Positions 7,309 through 14,738 are shown, counted from the first letter of the stretch. The stretch is DNA of 17,695 nt from Collinsella sp. (GCA_019419645.1 DXZN01000046.1:1-17695), one strand, 5' to 3'. Made by a program: numbers and translations. The notes: generated by a model not told the origin, from the letters alone.

Positions 7309-8814
7309 CTATTGAGGAAGCTCGATTTCGGCTTCCGACGGGATGCGGAAGTAGGTCTCGGTCCAGTCGGTGAGTTTGTGCTCGAGCTCGCGGGTGATGG
7401 CGCCGTCGAGCATGCGCCAGGTCCAGTTGCCGCCCAGCGTGGCAGGGGTGTTGATGCGCGCCTCGTTGCCCAAGTTGAGCAGGTCCTGCATGGTGTAGAT
7501 GCACGTGTCGCTCACGCTGGCTGCGATGGTTCGGTTGAGCGCGTCGGCGATGGGTTCGCCGGCCTGCTGATGGGTGTACAGGGCTGTCTGCTCGCGCTGA
7601 CGCGGGGTAGCCGTTCCTTCAAACCAGCCGCGTGCCGTCTCGTTGTCGTGAGTGCCCACGTAGGCGACGGTGTTGGCAATGTAGTTGTGCGGCAGGTAGT
7701 ACGAGTTGGTGCCCTCAAAGGCAAACTGCAGGATCTTCATGCCGGGGAAGCCCGAGTTGTCGCGCATATCGATGACGCCGGGGGTGAGGAAGCCCAGGTC
7801 CTCGGCGATGATGGGCAGCGTGCCGAGCTTTTCCTCGAGTGTCTTGAAGAGCTTGAGGCCGGGACCCTGCGTCCACGAACCGTAGGACGAATCAGGCGAG
7901 GAGAACGGCACCTCCCAATAGGCCTCGAAGCCGCGGAAGTGATCCAGGCGGATGACGTCGTACATGTCGAGGGCGGCGCGAATGCGGCCCTCCCACCAGG
8001 AGAAGCCGTCGGCCTCCATGGCGTCCCAGTCGTAGATGGGGTTGCCCCAGTACTGGCCGGTGGCCGAGAACTGGTCGGGCGGCGTGCCGGCGACGCTCAC
8101 GGGATTGCCGGCGGCGTCGATCTTAAAGAGCTCAGGTGTCGCCCACATCTCGACGGAGTCACGCGAGACATAGATGGGCAGGTCGCCGATGATGAGAATG
8201 TCGCGCTCGTTGGCATAGGCCTTGAGGCGGCTCCACTGGCGATCGAAGAAGTACTGCGTCATCTGGTGGTAGAGCATACGCGCCGGATGGTCGGCGCAGA
8301 CCTTGGCGGAAGCCTCACCGCGGGTGCGGAGCTCCGCGGGCCACTCCCAAAACGCCTTGAGACCGCACTCCTCTTTGACGGTCATGAACTCACAGTAGGG
8401 GATGAGCCAGTCCTCGTTGGCTTGGATAAAGTCATCGAAATCGGCTGGCTTGTCGGCAGCAAAGCGCTCGGCGGCGCGGTCGAGAATCTGACGGCGGCCG
8501 CCAAAGATGGCACCGTAGTCGACGTTACTGGGGTCAGAACCCAGGTACACGCCATCGATATCGCGCTGCTCTAGATACCCTGCCTCGATAAGCTCGGCAA
8601 AGTCGATAAAGTTGGGGTTGCCTGCGCGGGCCGAGAACGACTGATAGGGCGAATCGCCATAGCTGGTCGTCGTAAGGGGCAGAATCTGCCAGTAATGTTG
8701 TTTGCACGAGGCGAGAAAATCGACGAAGTCGTAGGCATTCCAGCCAAAGCCGCCGATTCCGTATGGTCCGGGCAGAGATGAGACGGGCATGAGGACGCCG
8801 CTTGCACGCTCCAT
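7309..8814 (-). CDS. malQ: 4-alpha-glucanotransferase (amylomaltase, GH77)
   Basis: This enzyme transfers glucan segments between maltooligosaccharides, releasing glucose and making longer chains that the phosphorylase can use. The ATG at 8814 gives MERASGVLMPVSSLPGPYGIG, the normal start for the family. A TTG at 8829 and a GTG at 8826 lie in frame, but they sit against the AGAAGG element. The product is 501 residues, the compact Thermus-type length. Catalytic residues by motif are nucleophile Asp291 (RLDHFRGFEAYW), acid/base Glu338 (IIAEDLG) and Asp390 (GTHDNET). The first two lie within two residues of the numbering known for Thermus aquaticus amylomaltase. It is first in the minus-strand malQ-glgP operon. 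Confidence 0.95.
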   Translation of the reverse strand: MERASGVLMPVSSLPGPYGIGGFGWNAYDFVDFLASCKQHYWQILPLTTTSYGDSPYQSFSARAGNPNFIDFAELIEAGYLEQRDIDGVYLGSDPSNVDYGAIFGGRRQILDRAAERFAADKPADFDDFIQANEDWLIPYCEFMTVKEECGLKAFWEWPAELRTRGEASAKVCADHPARMLYHQMTQYFFDRQWSRLKAYANERDILIIGDLPIYVSRDSVEMWATPELFKIDAAGNPVSVAGTPPDQFSATGQYWGNPIYDWDAMEADGFSWWEGRIRAALDMYDVIRLDHFRGFEAYWEVPFSSPDSSYGSWTQGPGLKLFKTLEEKLGTLPIIAEDLGFLTPGVIDMRDNSGFPGMKILQFAFEGTNSYYLPHNYIANTVAYVGTHDNETARGWFEGTATPRQREQTALYTHQQAGEPIADALNRTIAASVSDTCIYTMQDLLNLGNEARINTPATLGGNWTWRMLDGAITRELEHKLTDWTETYFRIPSEAEIELPQ

Positions 8815-8899
8815 GAATGCGCTCACCAACCTTCTTGTTGTGGGGTCGGCCTGCCGATGGGTGTGCAGTCCGCCTCCGATGTTCTGATTCGATACGCCT

Positions 8900-8926
8900 A
8901 TTGTAAAACATGTTGTTTAAACATGT
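8900..8926 (-). promoter_or_regulatory. Probable malQ promoter with ACATGT operator-like repeat
   Basis: On the minus strand a TACAAT -10 hexamer (8900-8905) lies about 85 bases before the malQ start. Just upstream, in the -13 to -35 zone, ACATGT occurs twice (8908-8913 and 8921-8926), 13 bases apart, with TGTTTAAACA-type palindromic sequence between. No good -35 hexamer is seen. The arrangement suggests a regulator binding over the promoter. The regulator is unknown. Confidence 0.4.
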
Positions 8927-8978
8927 ACAGGCAAGATAAAAAAGTTGGTCGATTTTCGGCGAATGGTTACATGCCATG

Positions 8979-9012
8979 AAAAAGCCCCGACCTCACAACG
9001 TGAGATCGGGGC
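8979..9012 (-). terminator. Rho-independent terminator of galE
   Basis: On the minus strand GCCCCGATCTCAC and GTGAGGTCGGGGC form a 13-bp stem with one wobble pair and a 3-base loop, followed by TTTTT. It starts 22 bases after the galE stop. Confidence 0.92.
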
Positions 9013-9034
9013 AAGAGCGGTATGTAGGTTTTTG

Positions 9035-10096
9035 CTACTCGGCGTCGGCGAAGCCGTTGGGGTTGTGGCTCTGCCAGTTCCAGCTATCGCGGCACATGTC
9101 CGCGATGTCGTACTGGGCCTTCCAGCCCATCATGCGCTCGGCCTTGGAGGCATCGCACCAGTTGGCAGCGATGTCGCCGGCGCGGCGCTCGCGGATCACG
9201 TAGGGCAGCTCCTTGCCACAAGCCTTGGAGAAGGCGGCGACGACCTCGAGTACCGAGGTGCCGGTGCCGGTGCCCAAGTTAAAGATCTCGACGCCGGTCT
9301 TGCCGTTCATCCAGTTAAGGGCGGCAACGTGACCAGAGGCCAGATCGCACACGTGGATGTAGTCGCGCACGCCGGTGCCGTCGGGGGTGGGGTAGTCGTT
9401 GCCAAAGACCTGAACGGCCTCGAGCTTGCCCACGGCGACCTGGGCGACATAGGGCACCAGGTTGTTGGGGATGCCCTTAGGGTCCTCGCCGATCAGGCCC
9501 GACGGATGAGCGCCGATGGGGTTGAAGTAACGGAGCAGCACGACGTCCCACTCGGGGTCGGCGGTGTGGACGTCCATAAGGATCTGCTCGATCATCCACT
9601 TGGTCCAACCATAGGGGTTGGTTGCGGGCTTCTTGGGGTCTTCCTCGGTGACGGGCGGGTTGTCCGGGTCGCCGTAGACGGTCGAGGAGCTCGAGAAGAT
9701 GATGGACTTGCAGCCATGGTTGCGCATGACGTCGATGAGCACCAGGGTGTTCTCGATGTTGTTGTGGTAGTACTCAACGGGCTTGCTCACCGACTCGCCG
9801 ACGGCCTTAAAGCCGGCAAAGTGGATGACACGGTCGATCTGATGGGTATCGAAGATCTTGTTCATCGCATCGCGGTCGAGCACGTTGGCCTCGTAGAAGG
9901 TGAGGTTCTTGGCGGCCTCGTCGCCCACGATGGTCTTGACGCGGTCGACGGCGACGGCGCTGGAGTTGGAGAGATCATCGACGATGACGACCTGGTAGCC
10001 ACCCTCGAGCAGCTGAACGACGGTGTGCGAGCCGATAAAGCCGGCGCCACCGGTAACGAGGACGCAGGTGTCTTTGGGGTCGAGTGCTTTGGACAT
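9035..10096 (-). CDS. galE: UDP-glucose 4-epimerase
   Basis: This enzyme interconverts UDP-glucose and UDP-galactose, using tightly bound NAD, in the Leloir pathway and for cell-surface glycan precursors. The ATG at 10096 follows TAGGAGA by six bases; in-frame codons further upstream lack family similarity. The product is 353 residues, the usual size. The N-terminal Rossmann motif TGGAGFIGSH has its GxxGxxG at residues 16-22. The SDR catalytic pair is Tyr162 and Lys166 (YGWTK), preceded by the FSSSSTVYGDP serine segment at about 134-144. The C-terminal half contains NLGTGTG and the terminal NWQSHNPNGF typical of GalE. It has its own promoter region and terminator, so it is a single-gene unit and not part of malQ-glgP. 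Confidence 0.96.
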   Translation of the reverse strand: MSKALDPKDTCVLVTGGAGFIGSHTVVQLLEGGYQVVIVDDLSNSSAVAVDRVKTIVGDEAAKNLTFYEANVLDRDAMNKIFDTHQIDRVIHFAGFKAVGESVSKPVEYYHNNIENTLVLIDVMRNHGCKSIIFSSSSTVYGDPDNPPVTEEDPKKPATNPYGWTKWMIEQILMDVHTADPEWDVVLLRYFNPIGAHPSGLIGEDPKGIPNNLVPYVAQVAVGKLEAVQVFGNDYPTPDGTGVRDYIHVCDLASGHVAALNWMNGKTGVEIFNLGTGTGTSVLEVVAAFSKACGKELPYVIRERRAGDIAANWCDASKAERMMGWKAQYDIADMCRDSWNWQSHNPNGFADAE

Positions 10097-10133
10097 GTAG
10101 TCTCCTATCGAATCAGGAACACTTCTAGAGGGG

Positions 10134-10139
10134 AGTATA
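10134..10139 (-). promoter_or_regulatory. Possible galE -10 box
   Basis: TATACT on the minus strand, about 38 bases upstream of the galE start, matches the -10 consensus at five of six positions. The -35 region is poor. The surrounding 266-base divergent intergenic region (10097-10362) holds no gene. Confidence 0.35.
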
Positions 10140-10290
10140 GCGCAGGCGGGGACGCCCAAATGGTGCACTGTAGGAAAAGCAGAGGATTATGTTAACGTAC
10201 TCATATAAGAGCTTGCTCAATTGTTACCTCAAATTTGACAATTGCTTACGAGCCGCTGACCTTGTAGTTTCCTGCCGTTCGTGGAAATCG

Positions 10291-10341
10291 TTGGGACGCG
10301 CCGTATGTACGCTAATATGTATGAGTTGAGCGACATATAAA
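10291..10341 (+). promoter_or_regulatory. Possible promoter of the coiled-coil peptidase gene
   Basis: TTGGGA (10291-10296) and TAATAT (10313-10318) are separated by 16 bases. A second -10-like hexamer, TATAAA, is at 10336-10341. Either could serve the gene starting at 10363. The ribosome binding site is AACGGAG at about 10350. Confidence 0.3.
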
Positions 10342-10362
10342 TAAACATGTAACGGAGTACAT

Positions 10363-11568
10363 ATGTCACCAAACAGCGATTCCATCCTTTCCCAGGAGCT
10401 CTCGCGCCGCACGGCCCTCAAGGCCCTGTTCGGTGCCGCTTCTGCGGCAGTTCTTTTTGGCCTGCCCGCTCGCGCCCATGCGGCGGAGGCTTCCAAAGAA
10501 ACAACCGATAAACTGAATGCCGCCCAGGCCCAGCTCGACGAGGTTCAGGCCCAGCTCGACAGCATCGCAAATGAGTATGCGGCGCTGGCCAACAAGAATG
10601 CTCAGACCCTCAACGACATCGAGAATGTCCAGGGCAAGATTGACGACACGCAGGCCCAGATCGATGAAAAGAAGGCCGAGCTCAAGAAGAAGCGCAACGA
10701 CCTTTCCGATCGCGTGGCCGCCAGCTACAAGTCCGGCGGCACGAACATCCTCTCGCTGCTGCTGGCCTCTGGCTCGTTTGAGGAACTCGTCGCCAACGCG
10801 CATTACGTTGAGAAGATCAACAAGAGCGACCGCGATGCCATCGAGGACATTCAGACCATCCAGGAAGAGCTCGATGCGCAAAAGACCGAGCTTGAGTCGC
10901 AGAAAGCTGACTTAGAGAAGCTCAAGGACCAGCAGACTGCTCAGATGCAGGATATGCAGGCCAAGCAGCAAGAAGTCCAGACTGTGCTGAACGGTCTTTC
11001 CGACGACGTCAAGGAGCTCATGGCTCAGCGCGATTCCGAGATCCTCGCTGCCGCCCAGGCCGAGGAGGCTGCTAGGAAGGCTGCCGCTGCCGCGGCTGCC
11101 GCGAACAAGAACAATTCCTACTCGGGTGGTTCAAGCTCGGGTGGCGGATCGTATGCGCCCGGAACCCCGCAACAGAATGCCGGCTCGGGCAAACAGCAGG
11201 CCGTCGTCAACGCGTGCTACTCCACGCCTTCGCCGGGTCAGAACTGGTGCGCGGCGTGGGTTACCAATGTCTTCCGTAACGCCGGCGTTGGCTACTTTGG
11301 CGGTAACGCGTGCGATATGTTTAACGCATGGTGCTATAGCTCCGACCGCTCGGCGCTGCAGGTGGGCATGATCGTGGCCGATTCCTCGCACAGCGGCACG
11401 GGTGCTCCGGGCCTTATCTACGGTCATGTGGGTATCTACGTTGGCGGCGGCATCGTTATGAGCAACGAGGGCGCCATTACGTCTAAGTCGCTTGATTCGT
11501 TTATTAGCTTCTATGGCACTGGCTCTGGCGTGCGTTGGGGCTGGCTTGGCGGTATTGCGCTGTCGTAA
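10363..11568 (+). CDS. Exported coiled-coil protein with C-terminal CHAP/NlpC-like cysteine hydrolase domain
   Basis: This is a probable cell-wall hydrolase or division-associated secreted protein, 401 residues. The ATG at 10363 follows a GGAG element by seven bases. The N terminus carries a twin-arginine signal (SRRTALK, residues 14-20), a hydrophobic stretch and a likely AHA|A cleavage near residue 40. Residues about 42-110 and 145-245 are heptad-rich coiled coil (Gln/Lys/Glu/Leu). An Ala run and a Ser/Gly linker follow (about 246-277). The C-terminal domain has a putative catalytic Cys296 (NWCAAWV) and His355 (YGHVGIYV), with Asn368 a possible third residue. Long coiled coil plus cysteine hydrolase resembles the PcsB/CwlO layout, in which the coils control the hydrolase through the FtsEX complex; no FtsEX is in view, so that link is only an analogy. 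CHAP and NlpC/P60 are hard to separate by eye. Confidence 0.8.
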   Translation: MSPNSDSILSQELSRRTALKALFGAASAAVLFGLPARAHAAEASKETTDKLNAAQAQLDEVQAQLDSIANEYAALANKNAQTLNDIENVQGKIDDTQAQIDEKKAELKKKRNDLSDRVAASYKSGGTNILSLLLASGSFEELVANAHYVEKINKSDRDAIEDIQTIQEELDAQKTELESQKADLEKLKDQQTAQMQDMQAKQQEVQTVLNGLSDDVKELMAQRDSEILAAAQAEEAARKAAAAAAAANKNNSYSGGSSSGGGSYAPGTPQQNAGSGKQQAVVNACYSTPSPGQNWCAAWVTNVFRNAGVGYFGGNACDMFNAWCYSSDRSALQVGMIVADSSHSGTGAPGLIYGHVGIYVGGGIVMSNEGAITSKSLDSFISFYGTGSGVRWGWLGGIALS

Positions 11569-11576
11569 AGCCGACG

Positions 11577-11712
11577 GGGCCGCGTGCCCGCCCGCAATAT
11601 ATTTGATTGCCTGCTCGGGCAGTCCTGCGCAAGACGAAGGCCACATTAAGTGGCCTTCTTTGCGTGCGGAACTCGCGATCAATCAAATATATTGCGGGCG
11701 GGCACGCGGCCC
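11577..11712. repeat. 136-bp element with perfect 33-bp terminal inverted repeats
   Basis: The left arm (11577-11609) and right arm (11680-11712) are exact reverse complements over 33 bases, beginning GGGCCGCGTGCCC and ending at TTTGATTG. They enclose 70 bases containing an inner terminator-like hairpin (11636-11658) and a small CTGC/GCAG hairpin (11611-11622). No open reading frame of note lies inside. It begins nine bases after the peptidase stop. It could be a MITE-like non-autonomous mobile element, a REP-type palindrome or a long structured RNA. No clear target-site duplication is seen beyond a palindromic GGCC at each end. Confidence 0.8.
11636..11664 (+). terminator. Terminator-like hairpin inside the 33-bp inverted-repeat element
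   Basis: GAAGGCCAC (11636-11644) pairs perfectly with GTGGCCTTC (11650-11658) around ATTAA, followed by a short T run. The stem can extend with CGCAA (11628-11632) and TTGCG (11660-11664). It may end the upstream peptidase transcript, though a better T-tract follows the next hairpin at 11766. Confidence 0.5.
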
Positions 11713-11765
11713 TCTTGGGTTCGGGGCGCGGCACACCGGACTGGTTGTCTGAATTAAAGAAAGTG

Positions 11766-11790
11766 AAGGCCCCTTTCGGGGCCTTTTTTT
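11766..11790. terminator. Bidirectional terminator between the peptidase gene and murB
   Basis: AAGGCCCC (11766-11773) and GGGGCCTT (11778-11785) form an 8-bp stem with a TTTC loop (GAAA on the other strand), followed by seven T on the plus strand. On the minus strand it lies immediately after the murB stop and is followed by CACTTTCTTT, so it can serve both convergent genes. Confidence 0.85.
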
Positions 11791-12751
11791 ATAAAAATTC
11801 GCCTACTCGGTGGACTTCGGGTTCGAGGTCTACGTCGAACTGCTCTTTGACTTTGGCTTGGATGTCGCGGATGAGTTCGTCGACGTCGGCGGCGGTGGCG
11901 TGGTCGGCGTTGACGATAAAGCCGCAGTGCTTTTCGCTTACCTGCGCGCCGCCGACAGCATGGCCGCGCAGGCCGGCATCCATGATGAGTTTGCCGGCAA
12001 AGTGGCCCTCGGGGCGCTTGAAGGTGGAGCCGGCACTCGGCATGTCGAGCGGCTGCTTGTCCTCGCGGCGCTGGCGGTAGTCGTCCATGTCGGCCTTGAT
12101 CATCGCAGCGTTGCCCGGGGCGAGGTTGAAGGTGGCTGAAAGCACGGTAAAGCCGTCGTCGGCGATGCGGCTCTTGCGATAGCCCAGATTGAGCTCATCG
12201 ACATCGAACTCGATGATGTTGCCGCTGCCGCGGGTGCCGTCGTCGAGCTGGCGAGCAGGTTTGTAGACGCGCACGGACTCCAGCACATCGGCCATGCAGG
12301 CGCCGTAAGCTCCGGCGTTCATGTAGCAGGCGCCGCCGACCGATCCGGGGATGCCCGAGATGGGCTCCATGCCGGTGAGACCGGCCTCGGCTGCCGCCGC
12401 GGCGACATCGGAAAGCAAGGCGCCGGCCGCCGCCGTGACGTGCGTACCGTCGACCGTAATGTCGGAGAGGCCTTCGCCCAACGCCACGACGACGCCGCGG
12501 ATACCCTTGTCGCCGACGAGCAGGTCGGAGCCGTTGCCCACGATGGTGAGCGGCAGATCGCAACGATAGCAGGTGTCAAGCGTGGCGACGAGTCCCTGCT
12601 CGGTATCGGGCGTGACAAAGACATCGGCCGGGCCGCCGATCTTAAACGTGGTGTGCTCGCGCATGGGCTCGCTCATCAGCACGTTGTCCTCGCCGGCAAC
12701 GCCAGCGAGCGCGCAGAGCAGGTCCTCGTTAAAAAAGTCGTTCTCGTGCAT
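11789..12751 (-). CDS. murB: UDP-N-acetylenolpyruvoylglucosamine reductase
   Basis: This FAD enzyme reduces UDP-GlcNAc-enolpyruvate to UDP-MurNAc with NADPH, the second committed step of peptidoglycan synthesis. The ATG at 12751 follows GGCGGA by seven bases. An in-frame TTG lies 45 bases upstream, but it falls immediately after a TATATT -10 box, so it is unlikely to be used. The product is 320 residues. Visible motifs are TTFKIGGPAD (34-43), GNGSDLLV (72-79), EPISGIPGSVGGACYMNAGAYG (129-150), the short YRKSRI element (191-196), the catalytic-serine segment SAGSTFKRP (239-247) and the C-terminal LEPEVHRVG (309-317). The short loop at YRKSRI suits the type II (Gram-positive) form. It is a single-gene unit divergent from the LacI-family gene. 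Confidence 0.96.
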   Translation of the reverse strand: MHENDFFNEDLLCALAGVAGEDNVLMSEPMREHTTFKIGGPADVFVTPDTEQGLVATLDTCYRCDLPLTIVGNGSDLLVGDKGIRGVVVALGEGLSDITVDGTHVTAAAGALLSDVAAAAAEAGLTGMEPISGIPGSVGGACYMNAGAYGACMADVLESVRVYKPARQLDDGTRGSGNIIEFDVDELNLGYRKSRIADDGFTVLSATFNLAPGNAAMIKADMDDYRQRREDKQPLDMPSAGSTFKRPEGHFAGKLIMDAGLRGHAVGGAQVSEKHCGFIVNADHATAADVDELIRDIQAKVKEQFDVDLEPEVHRVGEFL

Positions 12752-12794
12752 ACGAATATCCGCCTTTTGGTGGTCGTTGTCATCAATCGATTGC

Positions 12795-12800
12795 AATATA
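12795..12800 (-). promoter_or_regulatory. Probable murB -10 box
   Basis: TATATT on the minus strand lies about 44 bases before the chosen murB start. The -35 region is weak. Transcription from here would begin inside the longer TTG-initiated frame, which supports the ATG at 12751. Confidence 0.4.
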
Positions 12801-12858
12801 CCCCACCCGGACGGATTTGGTGCGCTGGCGGCGATAAAACAGCCGTCTACCGGATTGG

Positions 12859-12899
12859 TAAAGTGTTTATCACCGAGGTAGAGGGGTAGTCGCTATACT
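12859..12899 (+). promoter_or_regulatory. Possible promoter and operator of the LacI-family gene
   Basis: A TATACT -10 box (12894-12899) lies 35 bases before the start codon, with no good -35. The palindrome TAAA-GTG-TTTA (12859-12869) sits at about -46 to -36 and loosely resembles LacI-family operators, but it lacks their usual central CG. It may be an autoregulatory site. Confidence 0.3.
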
Positions 12900-12934
12900 T
12901 TCAAGAGATTGCGCGTAAACCCGGAAGGAGCGAG

Positions 12935-13963
12935 ATGGCCAACAAAGTCACCCTCAAGCAGATCGCCCAGGAGGTGGGGCTTTCCCCCTCGTCGGTCTCG
13001 CTTGTGCTCAATAATCGGCCCTGTCGCATCTCGGAAGAAAACCGCAAGCTCATCAAGGAGGTCGCGGCGCGCAACCACTATGTTCCTAACCAGATTGCGC
13101 GTAGTCTGGTCATGCGCGAGTCGCGCACGCTGGGCCTTATCGTCCCTAACATCGAGAGCCGCTTTTTTGCCTCGCTCGCCGGTAGCCTGGAAAAGCGCTG
13201 CCGCGAGGACGGCTATGCGCTCTTCATTACCAGCTCGGGCGGAAGCGCCGATGACGATCTGGAGCTGCTGCGCCAGCTGGTGACGCGCGGCGTCGATGGC
13301 GTCTTCCTGGTCGTGGGCGACGAGTTCTCCGACGACCGCGCCCTGCGCGAAGAAGTCAGCCACCTGCCCATCCCGGCCGTAATGGTCGACCGTGCCATTG
13401 AGGGACTCGAGTGCGACAAGGTGATGTTCGATCACGAGATGGGCGGCTACATGGCCACCCGCTATCTGATCGAGCAGGGCCACCGTCGCATTGCCTGCTT
13501 GGTTAACGCGCGCCGTTCCAATACGGGGCGTAAGCGACTTGCCGGCTATGAGCGCGCGCTGCGCGAGGTTGGCCTGCCTATCGACGCACGCTTGGAGTTT
13601 GAGAGCGAGTACTACATTCCGAGTGCATACGAGGCCTCGGAGGCGGTGCTCGCAACTGATGCCACCGCCGTGTTCGCAAGCTCGGATAACATTGCCCTTG
13701 GTTTGCTCAAGCGCCTGCACGAGATGGGGAAGAGCATTCCGGGCGATATTTCGGTCGTAAGCTATGACAACTCGGCGGCCGACGTTCTCTTTGAGCCGGC
13801 GCTGACCGCCATTGAGCAGGATCCTGGTGTCCTTGCGGAGCATGCTTTTGGCTGCATGTCCAAGCGTCTTGCCGGTAGGGGCGGTAGGCGTGCCGAAGAA
13901 GTCGTTCTGGAGCCGGCGCTTATCGTGAAGGGCAGCGCGCTCGATCTTACCGAATGTAGCTAA
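12935..13963 (+). CDS. LacI-family transcriptional regulator
   Basis: This is a ligand-responsive DNA-binding repressor, 342 residues. The ATG at 12935 follows a strong GGAAGGAG site. The N-terminal helix-turn-helix is at residues 5-27 (TLKQIAQEVGLSPSSVSLVLNN), followed by the PNQIARSLV hinge (about 51-59). The remainder is a periplasmic-binding-protein-like ligand domain, with TLGLIVPNIESRFFASLAGSLE and GGYMATRYLIEQGHRRIACL segments typical of the RbsR/PurR group. The ligand cannot be read from sequence. Neighbours are murB (divergent) and an unknown gene beyond a long palindrome, so there is no obvious target operon beside it. The maltodextrin genes in the same window are plausible but unproven targets. 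Confidence 0.93.
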   Translation: MANKVTLKQIAQEVGLSPSSVSLVLNNRPCRISEENRKLIKEVAARNHYVPNQIARSLVMRESRTLGLIVPNIESRFFASLAGSLEKRCREDGYALFITSSGGSADDDLELLRQLVTRGVDGVFLVVGDEFSDDRALREEVSHLPIPAVMVDRAIEGLECDKVMFDHEMGGYMATRYLIEQGHRRIACLVNARRSNTGRKRLAGYERALREVGLPIDARLEFESEYYIPSAYEASEAVLATDATAVFASSDNIALGLLKRLHEMGKSIPGDISVVSYDNSAADVLFEPALTAIEQDPGVLAEHAFGCMSKRLAGRGGRRAEEVVLEPALIVKGSALDLTECS

Positions 13964-14017
13964 GCGTACTTGTTTGTTTGCATAGATTGCATGCGGAGTG
14001 TCCGCTATTTGCCGGCG

Positions 14018-14090
14018 GGGCCGGGGTGCCTGCCTTGTTTTGAGAAGTTCGCGGAGCCCACTTCTCAAAACAAGGCAGGCACCCCGGCCC
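14018..14090. repeat. 73-bp palindrome with perfect 31-bp arms
   Basis: The left arm (14018-14048) and right arm (14060-14090) are exact reverse complements over 31 bases, starting GGGCCGGGGTGCCTGCC and reaching GAGAAGT, around an 11-base loop. It lies in the 248-base gene-free gap between the LacI-family gene and the next gene. There is no T-tract on either strand, so it is not a standard terminator. A small GCGGA-GTG-TCCGC hairpin (13993-14005) precedes it. The outer end resembles that of the 11577-11712 element. Confidence 0.85.
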
Positions 14091-14168
14091 TCGTCCGTGA
14101 ACTCTTCCGCTGGGCGAGCTATAGACGCCGCGCACCGATAGGGTAAGGCGGCGGCTTGAAATTGGTGC

Positions 14169-14174
14169 TATATT
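14169..14174 (+). promoter_or_regulatory. Possible -10 box for the 162-aa gene
   Basis: TATATT lies 38 bases upstream of the start of the next gene and may also drive the two GntR genes behind it. No convincing -35 is present. Confidence 0.3.
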
Positions 14175-14211
14175 CAGCTTGAGTTGTTTAATGCTAGTAC
14201 GGGAGGCTGAT

Positions 14212-14700
14212 ATGGGGCTGTTCAAGAAGAAAAACCCGCAGGATGCCTTTGATCCCGATGTGTTTACCATCACGGATACGATTTTGGACCCGCCGCGGTT
14301 TACGTTTTTGCCGGCTATCTACCAGGATGCCACGCATCGCAAGTGGGCCGTGCATCAGCGTGGTGCAGAGCCGAAGATTTTTGACTATGCGGACGTGTTG
14401 CAGTGCGAAGTGGCCGAGGCGGGCGATCCGGAGGCCGAAGAAGCGGTCTCTAAACAGGAATTTGCCCAGCGTATCCTGGCAAATCCTGCCAAGGCGGCGA
14501 AAATAAACGCTGCCAAGCGTAATATGTGTCTTGGTATGGGCGTTGTTGTGGCGGTTCAGACGGGAAAAGACGAGGTTTCCAAATTAGAGATTCCCGTTAT
14601 GACCGACGAGGTCAAACGCGATTCAAGTCTATATAAGTCGTATCGGAATGTCGCCGAGAAGATCAAGGCCGAATTTGATGCCATGGGAGGGCTGGCCTAA
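14212..14700 (+). CDS. Hypothetical protein, 162 aa
   Basis: I do not recognise this protein with confidence. The ATG at 14212 has GGGAGG six bases upstream and is preferred over an in-frame start at 14179. The product opens with a basic MGLFKKKNP stretch, has no signal peptide or membrane helix, and is mostly polar with mixed alpha/beta character. Segments such as HRKWAVHQRG and IFDYADVLQCEVAEAGD suggest a small beta-rich cytoplasmic domain, and the C terminus (LYKSYRNVAEKIKAEFDAM) looks helical. It lies 38 bases before the first GntR gene in the same direction, so they may share a transcript. Function unknown. Confidence 0.75.
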   Translation: MGLFKKKNPQDAFDPDVFTITDTILDPPRFTFLPAIYQDATHRKWAVHQRGAEPKIFDYADVLQCEVAEAGDPEAEEAVSKQEFAQRILANPAKAAKINAAKRNMCLGMGVVVAVQTGKDEVSKLEIPVMTDEVKRDSSLYKSYRNVAEKIKAEFDAMGGLA

Positions 14701-14738
14701 TTTTGGCGGCATACGTGTCTGAATGAGGAGTCTGTGCA

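Noticed and set aside
7181..7504. N-terminal extension of the phosphorylase
   Set aside because: The frame is open upstream but overlaps the malQ end and the intercistronic hairpin. The ATG at 7180 has a perfect AGGAGG and gives the normal family N terminus.
7312..8574. Long plus-strand reading frame (420 codons) opposite malQ
   Set aside because: Antisense to a clear GH77 gene with all catalytic motifs; the translation has no recognisable domain.
8945..10195. Long plus-strand reading frame (416 codons) opposite galE
   Set aside because: It runs through the galE terminator and covers galE in antisense; the translation is compositionally biased and unlike any family.
12893..14068. Long minus-strand reading frame (391 codons) opposite the LacI-family gene
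   Set aside because: The opposite strand encodes a complete LacI-family regulator with a strong ribosome binding site; this frame also crosses the 31-bp palindrome.
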